The notes beneath the pieces are model-generated. The model ran no database searches. It was not told where the DNA came from and saw only the letters and a program-made list of their open reading frames with translations. Of a DNA stretch of 64,000 bases, positions 42,672 through 50,703 are shown in pieces. The DNA is taken from NCBI GenBank assembly GCA_036278755.1, contig DASUKL010000052.1:26331-90330 (forward strand). Reading direction: 5' to 3'. The translations under genes and the position numbers were made by a program. Source of the DNA: DASUKL01 sp036278755. Lineage in GTDB: Bacteria > Chloroflexota > Limnocylindria > Limnocylindrales > CSP1-4. Position 1 is the first letter of the stretch, and each line of letters starts with the position of its first letter.

Positions 42672-44345
42672 CTACATCGACTCGGGCGCGGAGATGCCCA
42701 GCAGACCCAGGGTGTCGGCCAGGGCGAGGCGGACGGCGGAGACGAGGCGCAGGCGCTGGGCCGAGGTGACCGCGTCGGTCGCATCGACCACCCGCCGGTC
42801 GCGGTAGTAGGCGTGGAAGGCGGTGGCCAGCTCGGTGGCATAGGTGGCCAGGCCCTGAGCTTCCTCGGCCGCGGCGGCGTCCTCGACGACTTCGGACAGG
42901 CGCAGCACGCGCAGGGCCAGGGCGGCGGCGACGGGGTCGTGGGCCAGGGCCTGAGGATCCGTGGCCGGGGCGGCCGCGAGGTCGGCCTCGGCGGCCTTGC
43001 GGAGGATCGAGCTGATCCGGGCGTGGGCGTACTGGGCGTAGTAGACCGGGTTCTCCGCGGACTGCTTCTTGGCCAGCTCGATGTCGAAGTCGATGCCCAC
43101 GGTGTGCCCGCGGGCGGCGAAGAACCAGCGGGCCGCGTCGACCCCGATCTCGGCCAGCAGCTCGTCGAGGGTGATGAACTCCCCGGCGCGCTTGGACATC
43201 GAGACCTCCGCCCCATCGCGCACGAAGCGGACCCAGGCGATAAGCAGGACCTCCACCCGCTCGGCCCCGAAGCCCATGGCCTGGGCGGCGTTGCGCAGGC
43301 GAGCCACGGTGCCGTGGTGGTCGGCCCCCCAGAGGTAGATGAGCCGGTCGAAGCCGCGCCCGAACTTGTCCACGAGGTATCCGACGTCCGAGCCGAAGTA
43401 CGTGGACTGGCCGTTGGAGCGGCGCAGGACGCGGTCCTTGTCGTCACCGTAGCTCGTGGAGCGGAACCACAGCGCCCCGTCCTGCTCGTAGGTCGCGCCG
43501 GCCGCGGCGAGCCTGGCCAGGGCGTCCTCGACGTGGCCTTCGGCGTACAGCGAGCCCTCGCTCTTCCAGACGTCGAAGCGGACCCCCAGGCGAGCCAGCG
43601 AAGCCTCGATGCCGGCCCGGATGCGCTCCGAGGCCCAGGCGCCCAGGAGGCTCTCGGCATCGGCGCCAGGGGCCTCGGCCTGGGCCCACAGCTCGGCCGG
43701 CAGCTCGGCCGCCAGGGTCTCGACGTAGGCCCCGCGATAGCCGTCCTCGGGGATCGGCTGGCCGGCCCGCACGGCCCGCACCGAGGCGCCCAGGTTGCGG
43801 ACCTGCGAGCCGAAGTCGTTGAAGTAGTACTCGCGGGTGACGTGGTGGCCGGCGGCTTCGAGGATGCGGCATAGGAGATCGCCCACGAAGGCCCCCCGGG
43901 CGTTGCCGATGTGCAGCGGCCCGGTGGGATTGGCCGAGACGAACTCGACGTCGATGCGCCGGCCCCCGCCCTGCCCCGCCGGCAGGCGGCCGAAGTCCGG
44001 CCCGGCGACGAGGGCCGCGTCGAGGGCTGCGGCCAGGTGGTCCGGGGCGAGACGGACGTTGAGGAAGCCCGGCGCAGCGACCTCGACCCCGGCGATGGCC
44101 GGATCCGCGACGCGGGCCGCGATGGCCGCGGCGATGGCCATCGGCGGGCGGCGCAGCGGGCGGGCCAGCTTGAGGGCCAGGTTGGAGGCGTAGTCGCCAT
44201 GGGCCGGGTCGCCGGGCCGCTCGACCTCGACGGCCGGCGGGCCGGAGGCCTCGGTGTCGTGGGTCAGGTCGCCGGCCGCGACGGCGGCGAGATAGGCCCG
44301 TTCGATGGCCTGGCGCACGGCGCTGCGCAGGGTGCCTGGCTCCAC
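42672..44345 (-). CDS. argS: Arginyl-tRNA synthetase
   Basis: A 557-residue class I synthetase that charges tRNA-Arg. N-terminal additional domain; HIGH-type motif HIGN at residues 145-148 in SANPTGPLHIGNARGAF; EVSMSKRAGEFI stands for KMSKS; the C-terminal DALR anticodon domain has YAQYAHARISSILRKA. Full length. GGAGGAAGC precedes the GTG start. No other tRNA-related gene is near. Confidence 0.95.
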   Translation of the reverse strand: MEPGTLRSAVRQAIERAYLAAVAAGDLTHDTEASGPPAVEVERPGDPAHGDYASNLALKLARPLRRPPMAIAAAIAARVADPAIAGVEVAAPGFLNVRLAPDHLAAALDAALVAGPDFGRLPAGQGGGRRIDVEFVSANPTGPLHIGNARGAFVGDLLCRILEAAGHHVTREYYFNDFGSQVRNLGASVRAVRAGQPIPEDGYRGAYVETLAAELPAELWAQAEAPGADAESLLGAWASERIRAGIEASLARLGVRFDVWKSEGSLYAEGHVEDALARLAAAGATYEQDGALWFRSTSYGDDKDRVLRRSNGQSTYFGSDVGYLVDKFGRGFDRLIYLWGADHHGTVARLRNAAQAMGFGAERVEVLLIAWVRFVRDGAEVSMSKRAGEFITLDELLAEIGVDAARWFFAARGHTVGIDFDIELAKKQSAENPVYYAQYAHARISSILRKAAEADLAAAPATDPQALAHDPVAAALALRVLRLSEVVEDAAAAEEAQGLATYATELATAFHAYYRDRRVVDATDAVTSAQRLRLVSAVRLALADTLGLLGISAPESM

Positions 44346-44713
44346 GCTTCCTCCGATCTCCTTGGGGTCGGGGCCAGCCTAGTCGCTCCCACGTGACCGC
44401 GCCGAGGGGATGTGGTGGGGCCCGACCTGTCCGACCGCCCGGGCGGCAGAAGTCCCGTCCGGGTCCTAGTCGCTCGGTGCGACAGGGCACCGGATATCGA
44501 CCGCCGGCAGGGCGGGTGCGCCGGGGTGCAGGCCGGTCCAGGGGAGTCTGGTGCACTTCGTTCGTACTGGACAGACCCATGACCATCCGCGACACTGCCG
44601 GTACTTCGTAAGGCAGGTCGTAAGGACCGGCCACCAACATCCGAGGTGACCCCTCGGTCAGCCATCATCGCGACGACCGTCCCGTCGCCAGAGCCATGAC
44701 GAAAGGACCCCAC
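44346..44713. other. Intergenic region upstream of the LPXTG-like gene
   Basis: About 370 bp with no gene. It has a small hairpin CCGAGG-N5-CCTCGG (44641-44657) and a direct repeat TCGTAAGG (44605-44631 area). No promoter of good consensus and no known riboswitch are seen. Confidence 0.4.
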
Positions 44714-45775
44714 GTGTCTGCCCGACCTGATCCAAACCTCTTCCATCTCGGTAGGACGCGCCGGCGCTCCGGCCCCGCGGTCGTCCTGGCCACCGTGGCC
44801 ATGCTAGGGGTCGCCCTCGGCGGGGGGTCGATCGCGTTCGCTGCCGGGCCCGGCAACAACGGCCTCGGAACCCCGAACGACGGCTCCACGTCAGCCGTCA
44901 TGGTCGGGGGCAGCGTCACCGCCGCCGGCGGTAGCGCGACGATGAACACGAACGCCACGATGTCGTGCACCTCGAACGACTCGGTGCTTGGCTTCAGCGG
45001 CTCGTTCACCTTGGACAAGACCGTCGACTCCGGTTCCCGGTTCGTGGTCTATCTCGTTCCCAACAACGGTTCGGACGCGAACCCCAGCACCAACGTCGCC
45101 GCCAACTCCGCCACCGTCACGGTCAGCGCGCCTGACAACTTGAGCGGCAAGACCATCTCCTTCTCGATCCCGATCACCAGCGCATTCACCGAGTCCAGTG
45201 GTGGCATCCTGATCGTCTTCGCGGTCAACTCGGACAGCATCACGGCCATCTCGTCGAGCAAGTCGAATTCCCTGAACTGCAGCGAGGCCGCCACGCCGAC
45301 GCCCACCGTGGCGCCCACGCCGACCCCGACGGTCGCCCCGACGCCGACGCCCACCGTGGCGCCCACGCCGACCCCGACCGTGGCCCCGACGCCCACGCCC
45401 ACCGTGGCGCCCACGCCGACCCCGACCGTGGCCCCGACGCCGACCCCGACCATCGCACCCACGCCGACCCCGACCGTGGCCCCGACGCCGACCCCGACCA
45501 TCGCACCCACACCCACGCTGCCCAACACCGAGGGCTCGCCCACCCCGACGCCCTCCGGCACGGTCGTCCCGGCCACGTCCACACCGGCCCCCTCGGGGAC
45601 CGTCGAGCCGGCCACCCCGACCCCGACAGCCGGCCACACCCTGCCGGCGACCGACACGACCGGCTCCGGCGGGCCGTCCGGCCCCGGCTCATGGTTCCCG
45701 CTCCTCCTGCTCGGTCTGGCCTGCCTGGCCGCTGGGATCGTGCTCCTGAGGCCGGCTCCGGCACCGCGCCGCTAA
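44714..45775 (+). CDS. Secreted cell-wall protein with LPXTG-like sorting signal
   Basis: A 353-residue exported protein. Basic N-terminus and signal peptide to about residue 43 ([21 protein letters not shown]); an immunoglobulin-like or jelly-roll domain to about 195; then about nine [11 protein letters not shown] repeats; then LPATDTTG, a hydrophobic segment and a PAPRR tail. This is a classical sortase substrate layout with LPATD in place of LPXTG, implying covalent wall attachment. AAAGGA lies 6 nt before the GTG at 44714; the ATG at 44696 is the alternative. Confidence 0.8.
   Translation: MSARPDPNLFHLGRTRRRSGPAVVLATVAMLGVALGGGSIAFAAGPGNNGLGTPNDGSTSAVMVGGSVTAAGGSATMNTNATMSCTSNDSVLGFSGSFTLDKTVDSGSRFVVYLVPNNGSDANPSTNVAANSATVTVSAPDNLSGKTISFSIPITSAFTESSGGILIVFAVNSDSITAISSSKSNSLNCSEAATPTPTVAPTPTPTVAPTPTPTVAPTPTPTVAPTPTPTVAPTPTPTVAPTPTPTIAPTPTPTVAPTPTPTIAPTPTLPNTEGSPTPTPSGTVVPATSTPAPSGTVEPATPTPTAGHTLPATDTTGSGGPSGPGSWFPLLLLGLACLAAGIVLLRPAPAPRR
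45289..45516. repeat. In-gene PTPTVAP repeat tract
   Basis: About nine near-identical 24-bp units encode Pro/Thr wall-spanning stalk repeats; probably length-variable. Confidence 0.8.
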
Positions 45776-45832
45776 CCAGCCACGGCGCCCGCGGGGGGCG
45801 GGCGCTCATGAGGGGGACCCTGGGGGGAACCG

Positions 45833-45858
45833 AGAGGCGGGCCGAAAGGCCCGCCTCT
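45833..45858. terminator. Bidirectional terminator between convergent genes
   Basis: AGAGGCGGGCC, a GAAA tetraloop and GGCCCGCCTCT form an 11-bp perfect stem, followed by TTCGCG. It lies between the wall-protein stop and the stop of the leftward hydrolase. Confidence 0.7.
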
Positions 45859-45887
45859 TCGCGTCTGCTGGCGGGGTCGGCCTCGGT

Positions 45888-46655
45888 TCAGCCCTCCTCG
45901 AGGTGCTCCAGGACGAGGCCCGGCCGGGCCATGGCCACCGGGCCGTCGAACGTGCGGCGGGCTCGGGTCGCTGCGCCCGCCACGGCCTGGTCCAGGACGT
46001 GGGTCAGGATGAGCCGGCTGGCCCCTCCGTCGCGCGCCACGGCCGCGGCCTCGGCGGCATCGAGGTGCATCGCGGCCGGTTCGTTGGGCAGGGCCCCGAA
46101 GGCGGCCTCGGAGAGCAGCGTGTCCCTGGGCCGTACGAGGGCCAGCAGGTCGGCCATCCGGCCGCAGTCACCCGAGTAGACGAGCCCCGGACCGTCGGCC
46201 GCGCCGGCCGGCGTGATCCGGAAGGCAAAGCTGGGGCCCACGTGCGTCACGACCCCGATCTCGACCTCCAGTTCGCCGATCGTCCGGCGCCCGGGCTCGA
46301 GCTCGAGGCCCGAGCCGGGCAGGCAGCTCAGGAAGTCGGGCTCGTGCATCAGCACGTCATAGCGGGCCCGCAGGCCCACCGGCGCGTGGAGGGCCAGGGA
46401 GTGGCCCGGCCCGCAGCCCCAGCGCAGGTAGTGGCGCAGGGGGACGAGATCGATGTGATGGTCGGGGTGGAGGTGGCTGATCATCATCGCCGTCAGGCTC
46501 TCGGGCGGCAGCCGCGAGCCCAGGGCGGCGAAGCTGCCCTGTCCGATGTCGAAGCAGATCCGCGTCTCGCCCTCCTCCACGAGGTAGCAGGAGGAGGAGA
46601 GGCCGGCCGAGCGCCGGGTGTAGGCCGGGCCGGCACCGACCACGGTCAGCTTCAT
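45888..46655 (-). CDS. Ribonuclease Z-like metallo-beta-lactamase-fold protein
   Basis: A 255-residue MBL protein of the RNase Z/arylsulfatase-like type. MKLTVVGAGPAYTRR opens, ICFDIGQGSFAALG, the zinc motif ISHLHPDHHID (HxHxDH) and YSGDCGRMADLL follow; a final LILTHVL His is near residue 225. It lacks the extended exosite of true tRNA-processing RNase Z, so a small-molecule hydrolase is likely. Overlaps the PHP gene by 4 nt. Confidence 0.78.
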   Translation of the reverse strand: MKLTVVGAGPAYTRRSAGLSSSCYLVEEGETRICFDIGQGSFAALGSRLPPESLTAMMISHLHPDHHIDLVPLRHYLRWGCGPGHSLALHAPVGLRARYDVLMHEPDFLSCLPGSGLELEPGRRTIGELEVEIGVVTHVGPSFAFRITPAGAADGPGLVYSGDCGRMADLLALVRPRDTLLSEAAFGALPNEPAAMHLDAAEAAAVARDGGASRLILTHVLDQAVAGAATRARRTFDGPVAMARPGLVLEHLEEG

Positions 46656-47509
46656 GCGCCCACGGCCCCGGGAGCCACGGGCAGCGGCCCATCCAGGGGC
46701 AGCGCACCGCGGCGCCAGGCGAGGGCCGCGAAGCCGGACCGCTCGAGCAGCCCGTACGCCTCGCTGAGGCCGAAGCCGAAGTGGTCGAGCCGATGGGCGT
46801 CGGAGCCGGCCGTCACGCGCTGGCCGCCCAGGGCCCGGAAGCGCTCCACGGCGGCCCGCGGCGGATAGGTCTCGAGCGCCTCCTGGCGCAGCCCCGAGCT
46901 GTTGACCTCGAGGGCCGTGCCGCTCTCCACGAGGGCCGTCAGGACCCGCTCGTAGAGGTCGGCGTGGGGCTCGTAGGCGAAGGGACCCAGATAGGGCACG
47001 AGGTAGCGCTTGATGAAGTCGAGGTGGCCCAGGGTGTCGAACAGACCGCTCCGAGCGGCCGCCTCGACCTCCTTCCAGTAGGGCTGACTGGCCTCGCGGG
47101 GCGTCTTGTCGGCGCACCAGCGGGCCGCGGCGGTCCGATCACGAAAGGGGCTGTCGGGCCCCACGTGGACCGAGCCGATGATGAAGTCGTAGGCATGGCT
47201 CGCCAGATGGGCCCGGATGTCGTCCTCGAAGCGGCGCTCGTAGGTGATCTCGACGCCGAAGCGGATGATGGGCCGGCCGGCCCAGCGCTCAGCGGCCTCG
47301 CCGACGACCCGTCGCCGGCGCTCGTAGTCGGTGAAGGCGAAGGCCGGGGCTCGGGGGTCGAAGTCGAGGTGGTCGGTGATCATCAGCTCGGCCACCTCGC
47401 GCTCCCGAGCGGCAGCGGCGTAGAGGTCGATGGGGACGTCCGCATCCGGCGAGAGGTCGGTGTGGAGGTGGGCATCGAGGGGCAGATCCAGGCGGTCGGG
47501 CGTGGGCAT
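46652..47509 (-). CDS. PHP-domain histidinol-phosphatase-like protein
   Basis: A 285-residue PHP-superfamily phosphoesterase. Metal motif LDAHLHTDLSPDA (HxH near residues 14-16), MITDHLDFDP, FGVEITY and IIGSVHVGPDSPF are the four classical PHP motifs, and TAGSDAHRLDHFGFGLSEA is the fourth-strand His/Asp. It matches HisK histidinol phosphatases, but no his biosynthesis gene is here. TAGCCT (47524-47519) is 9 nt before the ATG. Confidence 0.82.
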   Translation of the reverse strand: MPTPDRLDLPLDAHLHTDLSPDADVPIDLYAAAAREREVAELMITDHLDFDPRAPAFAFTDYERRRRVVGEAAERWAGRPIIRFGVEITYERRFEDDIRAHLASHAYDFIIGSVHVGPDSPFRDRTAAARWCADKTPREASQPYWKEVEAAARSGLFDTLGHLDFIKRYLVPYLGPFAYEPHADLYERVLTALVESGTALEVNSSGLRQEALETYPPRAAVERFRALGGQRVTAGSDAHRLDHFGFGLSEAYGLLERSGFAALAWRRGALPLDGPLPVAPGAVGA

Positions 47510-47944
47510 CGCCGCGCAAGGCTAGCGCGCCCCGGTCCACCCCGCGCGGCCACCGGGCAGGCGCCGGCGTAGCCACCCCTGGTCTGTGGCGATCCCGGCA
47601 CTTCTGGCCTGGGGGCCTCCCCGGCGATGCCCCTGCCGTCACGCCCAGCGGTACAAACGACGAATGACCCGGCGGCCGGCGGCCTGCCGTCACGCCCAGC
47701 GGTACAAGCGACGAACGAACCTGCGGCCGACGGCCTGCCGTCACGCCCAGCGGTACAAGCGACGAACGAACCGGCGGCCAGCGGTCAGTCGTCACGCCCA
47801 GCGGCACATCCGACCGGTCTGCCCGTCATCCGTTGCACCCAGCGAACCATCCGACCGTTGGGCTCGCAGCCGTTCGTCGCTTGTCACGCCGGCTGGAACA
47901 AGCCTCCGTGGGACCGGCGTAGCATCACCGGCAGGAGGTGCCTC
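47510..47944. other. Intergenic region dominated by tandem repeats
   Basis: About 435 bp. Most is the 51-bp repeat array plus decayed copies up to about 47905; the right end has TAGCAT (47920-47925) and AGGAGG (47933-47938) ahead of a possible small gene. Translated repeat frames exist on both strands but look incidental. Confidence 0.5.
47632..47835. repeat. 51-bp tandem repeat, four copies
   Basis: The phrase GTCACGCCCAGCGGTACAA recurs at 47638, 47689, 47740 and (as ...GGCACA) 47791, exactly 51 bp apart. The first three units are nearly identical; the fourth is degenerate. A further diverged GTCACGCC copy lies near 47883. A multiple of three, so frames stay open across it. Confidence 0.85.
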
Positions 47945-48067
47945 ACGCGTCAGGAGCAGCTGCTCAGTGTCCTGCTCATCGCATTCGTCATCCTGCTGGC
48001 CCTGAGCGTGGTGGTCATCGTCGTCGCCGGGGTGGTGGCGCCGGCCTCGCCGGTCGGCCCTGGCTGA
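47945..48067 (+). CDS. Possible 40-residue single-span membrane peptide with an ACG start
   Basis: AGGAGG (47933-47938) lies 6 nt before ACG-CGT-CAG, which opens a frame encoding RQEQLLSVLLIAFVILLALS and a short Pro/Gly tail: one transmembrane helix. There is no ATG, GTG or TTG nearby in this frame. TAGCAT at 47920-47925 gives a promoter. Either the start has mutated from ATG or ACG is used. Confidence 0.35.
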   Translation, partial: TRQEQLLSVLLIAFVILLALSVVVIVVAGVVAPASPVGPG

Positions 48068-48094
48068 GGCGCGAGCGGCAGCCGGAACACCACC

Positions 48095-49405
48095 CTACTG
48101 CGAAGCGGCCGCCCGCATCAGCTCGTAAGCGCGGCGATGGTCGCCGCTCTCCGCGGCTAGGGCGGCCCAGGCCCGCAGGACCTCTGCCCGCCGCGACGGC
48201 AGACCATGCTCGGCGGCTATGTCGGCAGCGCGCTCGAAGTCGGTCGCCGCAGCCGACACATCGCCCAGAGCCTGCGCCGCCCGCGCCCGGGTGGTGAGGG
48301 CGTCGATCGCCGCCTTGTGATTGCTGCTGGCCTCCGCGTGCGTAAGCGCCGTCGTGGCCAGCTCGCGGGCGTTCTTGGGTTGACCGCGGGCGATAGCGAT
48401 CTGGGCCTGCGTGTCGAGGACGTGGGCCAGCTTGCGCACATCATCGAAGCGAGCGAGGGCGGCGGCAGCCGCGGCCGCGTGGGTCTCGGCCGCGACGAGG
48501 TTGCCCAGCACGAGATAGGTCAGGGCGAGGTTGTTGTCCATCGCCGCGGCGTCGCGCTCGGCGGCCGCCTCGGCGTAGAGCGCCACGCTCCGCTGGCCCT
48601 GTCGCAGCGCCCCCTCGAAGTCGCCAAGTTCTCGGTAGCTGGCGGAGAGGGCGGCCGCGAACGAGGCGCGGCGCAGGGCATCGAAGCCGGCAGCGGCGCG
48701 CTGCGCCTCCTGGAGGAGGGCCAGGGCACTGGCGTGATCCCCGCGCCGGGCGTCCACGTTGGCCGCCGCCACCAGCGCGCGCACGTGCAGGTCCGGATCG
48801 ACGCCCGGGTCGCCTGAGCGATCATCGAGCAGGCCGCGGAGCAGGCCGCGGGCCTCATCGAGGTCATCGCTGCCGTAGTAGGCGGCGGAGAGCCAGTAGC
48901 GTGCCAGCGCAGCATCCGCAAGGCGGCCCGCCGCAGTGAAGAGCTCGAGGGCCTCCCCAGCCGGCGCGATCGCGTCGGCGCCCCGATCCAGGCGACAGAG
49001 CGCCTCGGCCTGGGCGCGCAAGAGCTCGGCCCGGGTCAGCGCGGCGGGCTCCCGGGCGAGGAGGGCGGCGTACCCGTCGGCCGCGGCCTGCCAATCGCCC
49101 GAGGCGAGATGCAGATCGGCATCGAGCCGCAGGGCGACGACGTCATCGTCACCTACGAGTGTGGCGGGCGTCGTCCCGAGCCGGGCTGCGAGATAGGCCA
49201 GCGCCTTGATCGATGGTTGGGTCAGGCTGTTCTCGAGGGCCGAGACATACGCCTTCGAGTACTGCTCGCCCGCTAGTTCCGCCTGGGTCAGCCCGGCTGC
49301 CAGACGAGCGGCACGGATCCGTGCGCCCATGCCCTGTGCGCTCCGGGCCGGAGGCCGCCCGACGCGACGGGCCGACGGGGCCGATCGGGCGGACGTCGTG
49401 CTCAT
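48095..49405 (-). CDS. XRE-family transcriptional regulator with TPR sensor
   Basis: A 436-residue protein. Helix-turn-helix of the Cro/C1 type at residues 27-82 (RIRAARLAAGLTQAELAGEQYSK, then VSALENSLTQPSIKALAYLA); from 95 to 430 about eight TPR-like helix pairs. Such regulators (like RRNPP sensors) bind a peptide or partner through the TPR. TACACT ends 7 nt before the ATG. It is divergent from the accessory cassette and could control it. Confidence 0.85.
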   Translation of the reverse strand: MSTTSARSAPSARRVGRPPARSAQGMGARIRAARLAAGLTQAELAGEQYSKAYVSALENSLTQPSIKALAYLAARLGTTPATLVGDDDVVALRLDADLHLASGDWQAAADGYAALLAREPAALTRAELLRAQAEALCRLDRGADAIAPAGEALELFTAAGRLADAALARYWLSAAYYGSDDLDEARGLLRGLLDDRSGDPGVDPDLHVRALVAAANVDARRGDHASALALLQEAQRAAAGFDALRRASFAAALSASYRELGDFEGALRQGQRSVALYAEAAAERDAAAMDNNLALTYLVLGNLVAAETHAAAAAAALARFDDVRKLAHVLDTQAQIAIARGQPKNARELATTALTHAEASSNHKAAIDALTTRARAAQALGDVSAAATDFERAADIAAEHGLPSRRAEVLRAWAALAAESGDHRRAYELMRAAASQ

Positions 49406-49412
49406 GCTTGGC

Positions 49413-49418
49413 AGTGTA
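49413..49418 (-). promoter_or_regulatory. -10 hexamer TACACT of the XRE-TPR gene
   Basis: TACACT on the minus strand ends 7 nt before the ATG at 49405. Confidence 0.55.
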
Positions 49419-49460
49419 CTCGATTATCCAGGCGGGTGGACAGACGGCCATTCATTAGTC

Positions 49461-49474
49461 AGTCCCACTGGACT
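49461..49474. promoter_or_regulatory. Dyad AGTCC-CACT-GGACT, possible operator
   Basis: A perfect 5-bp inverted repeat in the gap between the divergent XRE-TPR regulator and the 49549 gene, about 43-56 bp from the former's promoter. Confidence 0.35.
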
Positions 49475-49548
49475 ATTGCGCCCAGTTAGGCGTACCATCA
49501 GAGCGCCAACCCCGGACCGGACGTGCCCTCTCGGGAGGTTCGTCCGAC

Positions 49549-50061
49549 ATGCGAGAAGGCTCGCCAACTCAGCGGCTAGGGACGGATTTCTCCGAGCCAA
49601 CAGTCTATGATGCGATCAGGGAAGGCCTGTCGAGGAATGGACTGACGGGCGATAATGCCTTGGGGATCGACCTCACGGACTATGCTGTCGGCTCTGTCGC
49701 CCACGTCACATCGTTGGCGAAGGAGGTGCCGTCCTATGAGCTGGCTGAGCTTCGAGTTGGAGGAGAAGTCCGAGCAGTCGTTCGCGTTGATGACACCGAA
49801 AACGGATACCTCTTCGCAGCTCTCAGCCCCGCAGGCAGCGACTACCCATTCGCCTCCACCGCGACCCTGAGCCGCTACATGACGGCCAACGGACTCAGCG
49901 GCACAGGAACTCTGGTCTGGGCCTGGGCGGACGAAGGCGCATCACCCTTCACACCGTACGTGGAATCGACTAACCCTTCATCCAGCTCGCCCACGTACCT
50001 AACCCCCCAGGGTGTCTTCGCAACTCTCCATCTAGCCCCCGGCCTCACTCCATCCCAATAG
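49549..50061 (+). CDS. Hypothetical protein, 170 residues, lower-GC codon use
   Basis: No family recognised and no signal peptide or membrane segment. The N-terminus is helical (SEPTVYDAIREGLSRNGLTG), the centre reads as beta strands (LAELRVGGEVRAVVRVDD), and the end is Ser/Thr/Pro-rich. GGGAGG lies 10 nt before the ATG, and TACCAT at 49493-49498 may be its promoter. Codons use A/T in third positions far more than the flanking genes, so recent transfer is likely. Confidence 0.5.
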   Translation: MREGSPTQRLGTDFSEPTVYDAIREGLSRNGLTGDNALGIDLTDYAVGSVAHVTSLAKEVPSYELAELRVGGEVRAVVRVDDTENGYLFAALSPAGSDYPFASTATLSRYMTANGLSGTGTLVWAWADEGASPFTPYVESTNPSSSSPTYLTPQGVFATLHLAPGLTPSQ

Positions 50062-50075
50062 GGGACCTGCCCCGC

Positions 50076-50091
50076 GGCATGCAACCATGCC
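50076..50091. terminator. Hairpin after the 49549 gene
   Basis: GGCATG-CAAC-CATGCC, a 6-bp perfect hairpin 15 bp after the stop; no T-run, so weak. Confidence 0.35.
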
Positions 50092-50111
50092 CCAGATCGC
50101 GGAGAGCTGCT

Positions 50112-50136
50112 GAACGTTCTTGGGCAGCTGCCCGTC
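50112..50136 (+). promoter_or_regulatory. ECF-type promoter (GAAC-N17-CGTC) of the sigma operon
   Basis: TGAACGTT (GAAC at 50112-50115) and CGTC (50133-50136) are 17 bp apart, the layout of ECF-sigma promoters. CGTC lies 9 nt before the GTG start of the sigma gene, consistent with self-activation. Confidence 0.55.
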
Positions 50137-50145
50137 TCTACAGAT

Positions 50146-50703
50146 GTGGAGCTTCACCAGGAACCGATGCGCCCACTCGCTAGCCTCGACGTCCACGGCG
50201 GTCCAGCCTACTCTGAGGCTGAGTTCGTGCGGCTAGTTGAGCCGGAACTGCGACACGCGTACCACTTGGCACTGATGCTGCTTCGCAATGCCGCCACGGC
50301 CGAGGATGTGGTCCAAACCGCCATCTTGCGTGCCTGGGCCGGCTGGCCCACGCTACGGGACCGGGACCGCTTCGTTCCTTGGTTCCACAGCATCCTAATC
50401 AATGCCTGTCGCGACGAGCTCCGGCCACGCGGGCGAATACGCTGGCTCCCGCTCGATCAAGTCAGTATCATCGCTCCGGATGGCCTAGACTCGGCTCTAG
50501 ACCGCGATGTTATCGGTCGGGCATTCACAGTATTGCCGCTCCCTGAGCAGGAAGTTTTGGCTCTCCGGTTCTGGGCTGACTTGACCGTGGCGGAGATCGC
50601 ATCCCGGGTCGGGGCGCCGGTAGGCACCGTCAAGTCTCGGTTGCACTCGGCATTGAGACGCATGCGGGCGGCTGTCGAGGAAGCAGGGCAGGGGACGGCA
50701 TGA
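50146..50703 (+). CDS. ECF-type RNA polymerase sigma factor
   Basis: A 185-residue sigma-70 family factor. Region 2: FVRLVEPELRHAYHLALMLLRNAATAEDVVQTAILRAWAG; the -10 reading helix ends in FVPWFHSILINACRDELR. Region 4: LPLPEQEVLALRFWADLTVAEIASRVGAPVGTVKSRLHSALRRMR. There is no extra domain. The ATG at 50167 (AGGA upstream) is an alternative start. The last codon overlaps the next gene (ATGA), the usual layout for a sigma factor and its anti-sigma factor. Function of its regulon unknown. Confidence 0.9.
   Translation: MELHQEPMRPLASLDVHGGPAYSEAEFVRLVEPELRHAYHLALMLLRNAATAEDVVQTAILRAWAGWPTLRDRDRFVPWFHSILINACRDELRPRGRIRWLPLDQVSIIAPDGLDSALDRDVIGRAFTVLPLPEQEVLALRFWADLTVAEIASRVGAPVGTVKSRLHSALRRMRAAVEEAGQGTA

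Noticed and set aside
47632..47835. CRISPR array
   Set aside because: Units are contiguous 51-bp repeats with no unique spacers and no cas genes.
47586..48005. Coding frames spanning the 51-bp repeat on either strand
   Set aside because: Three frames stay open because the period is a multiple of three; products are simple repeats without start signals.
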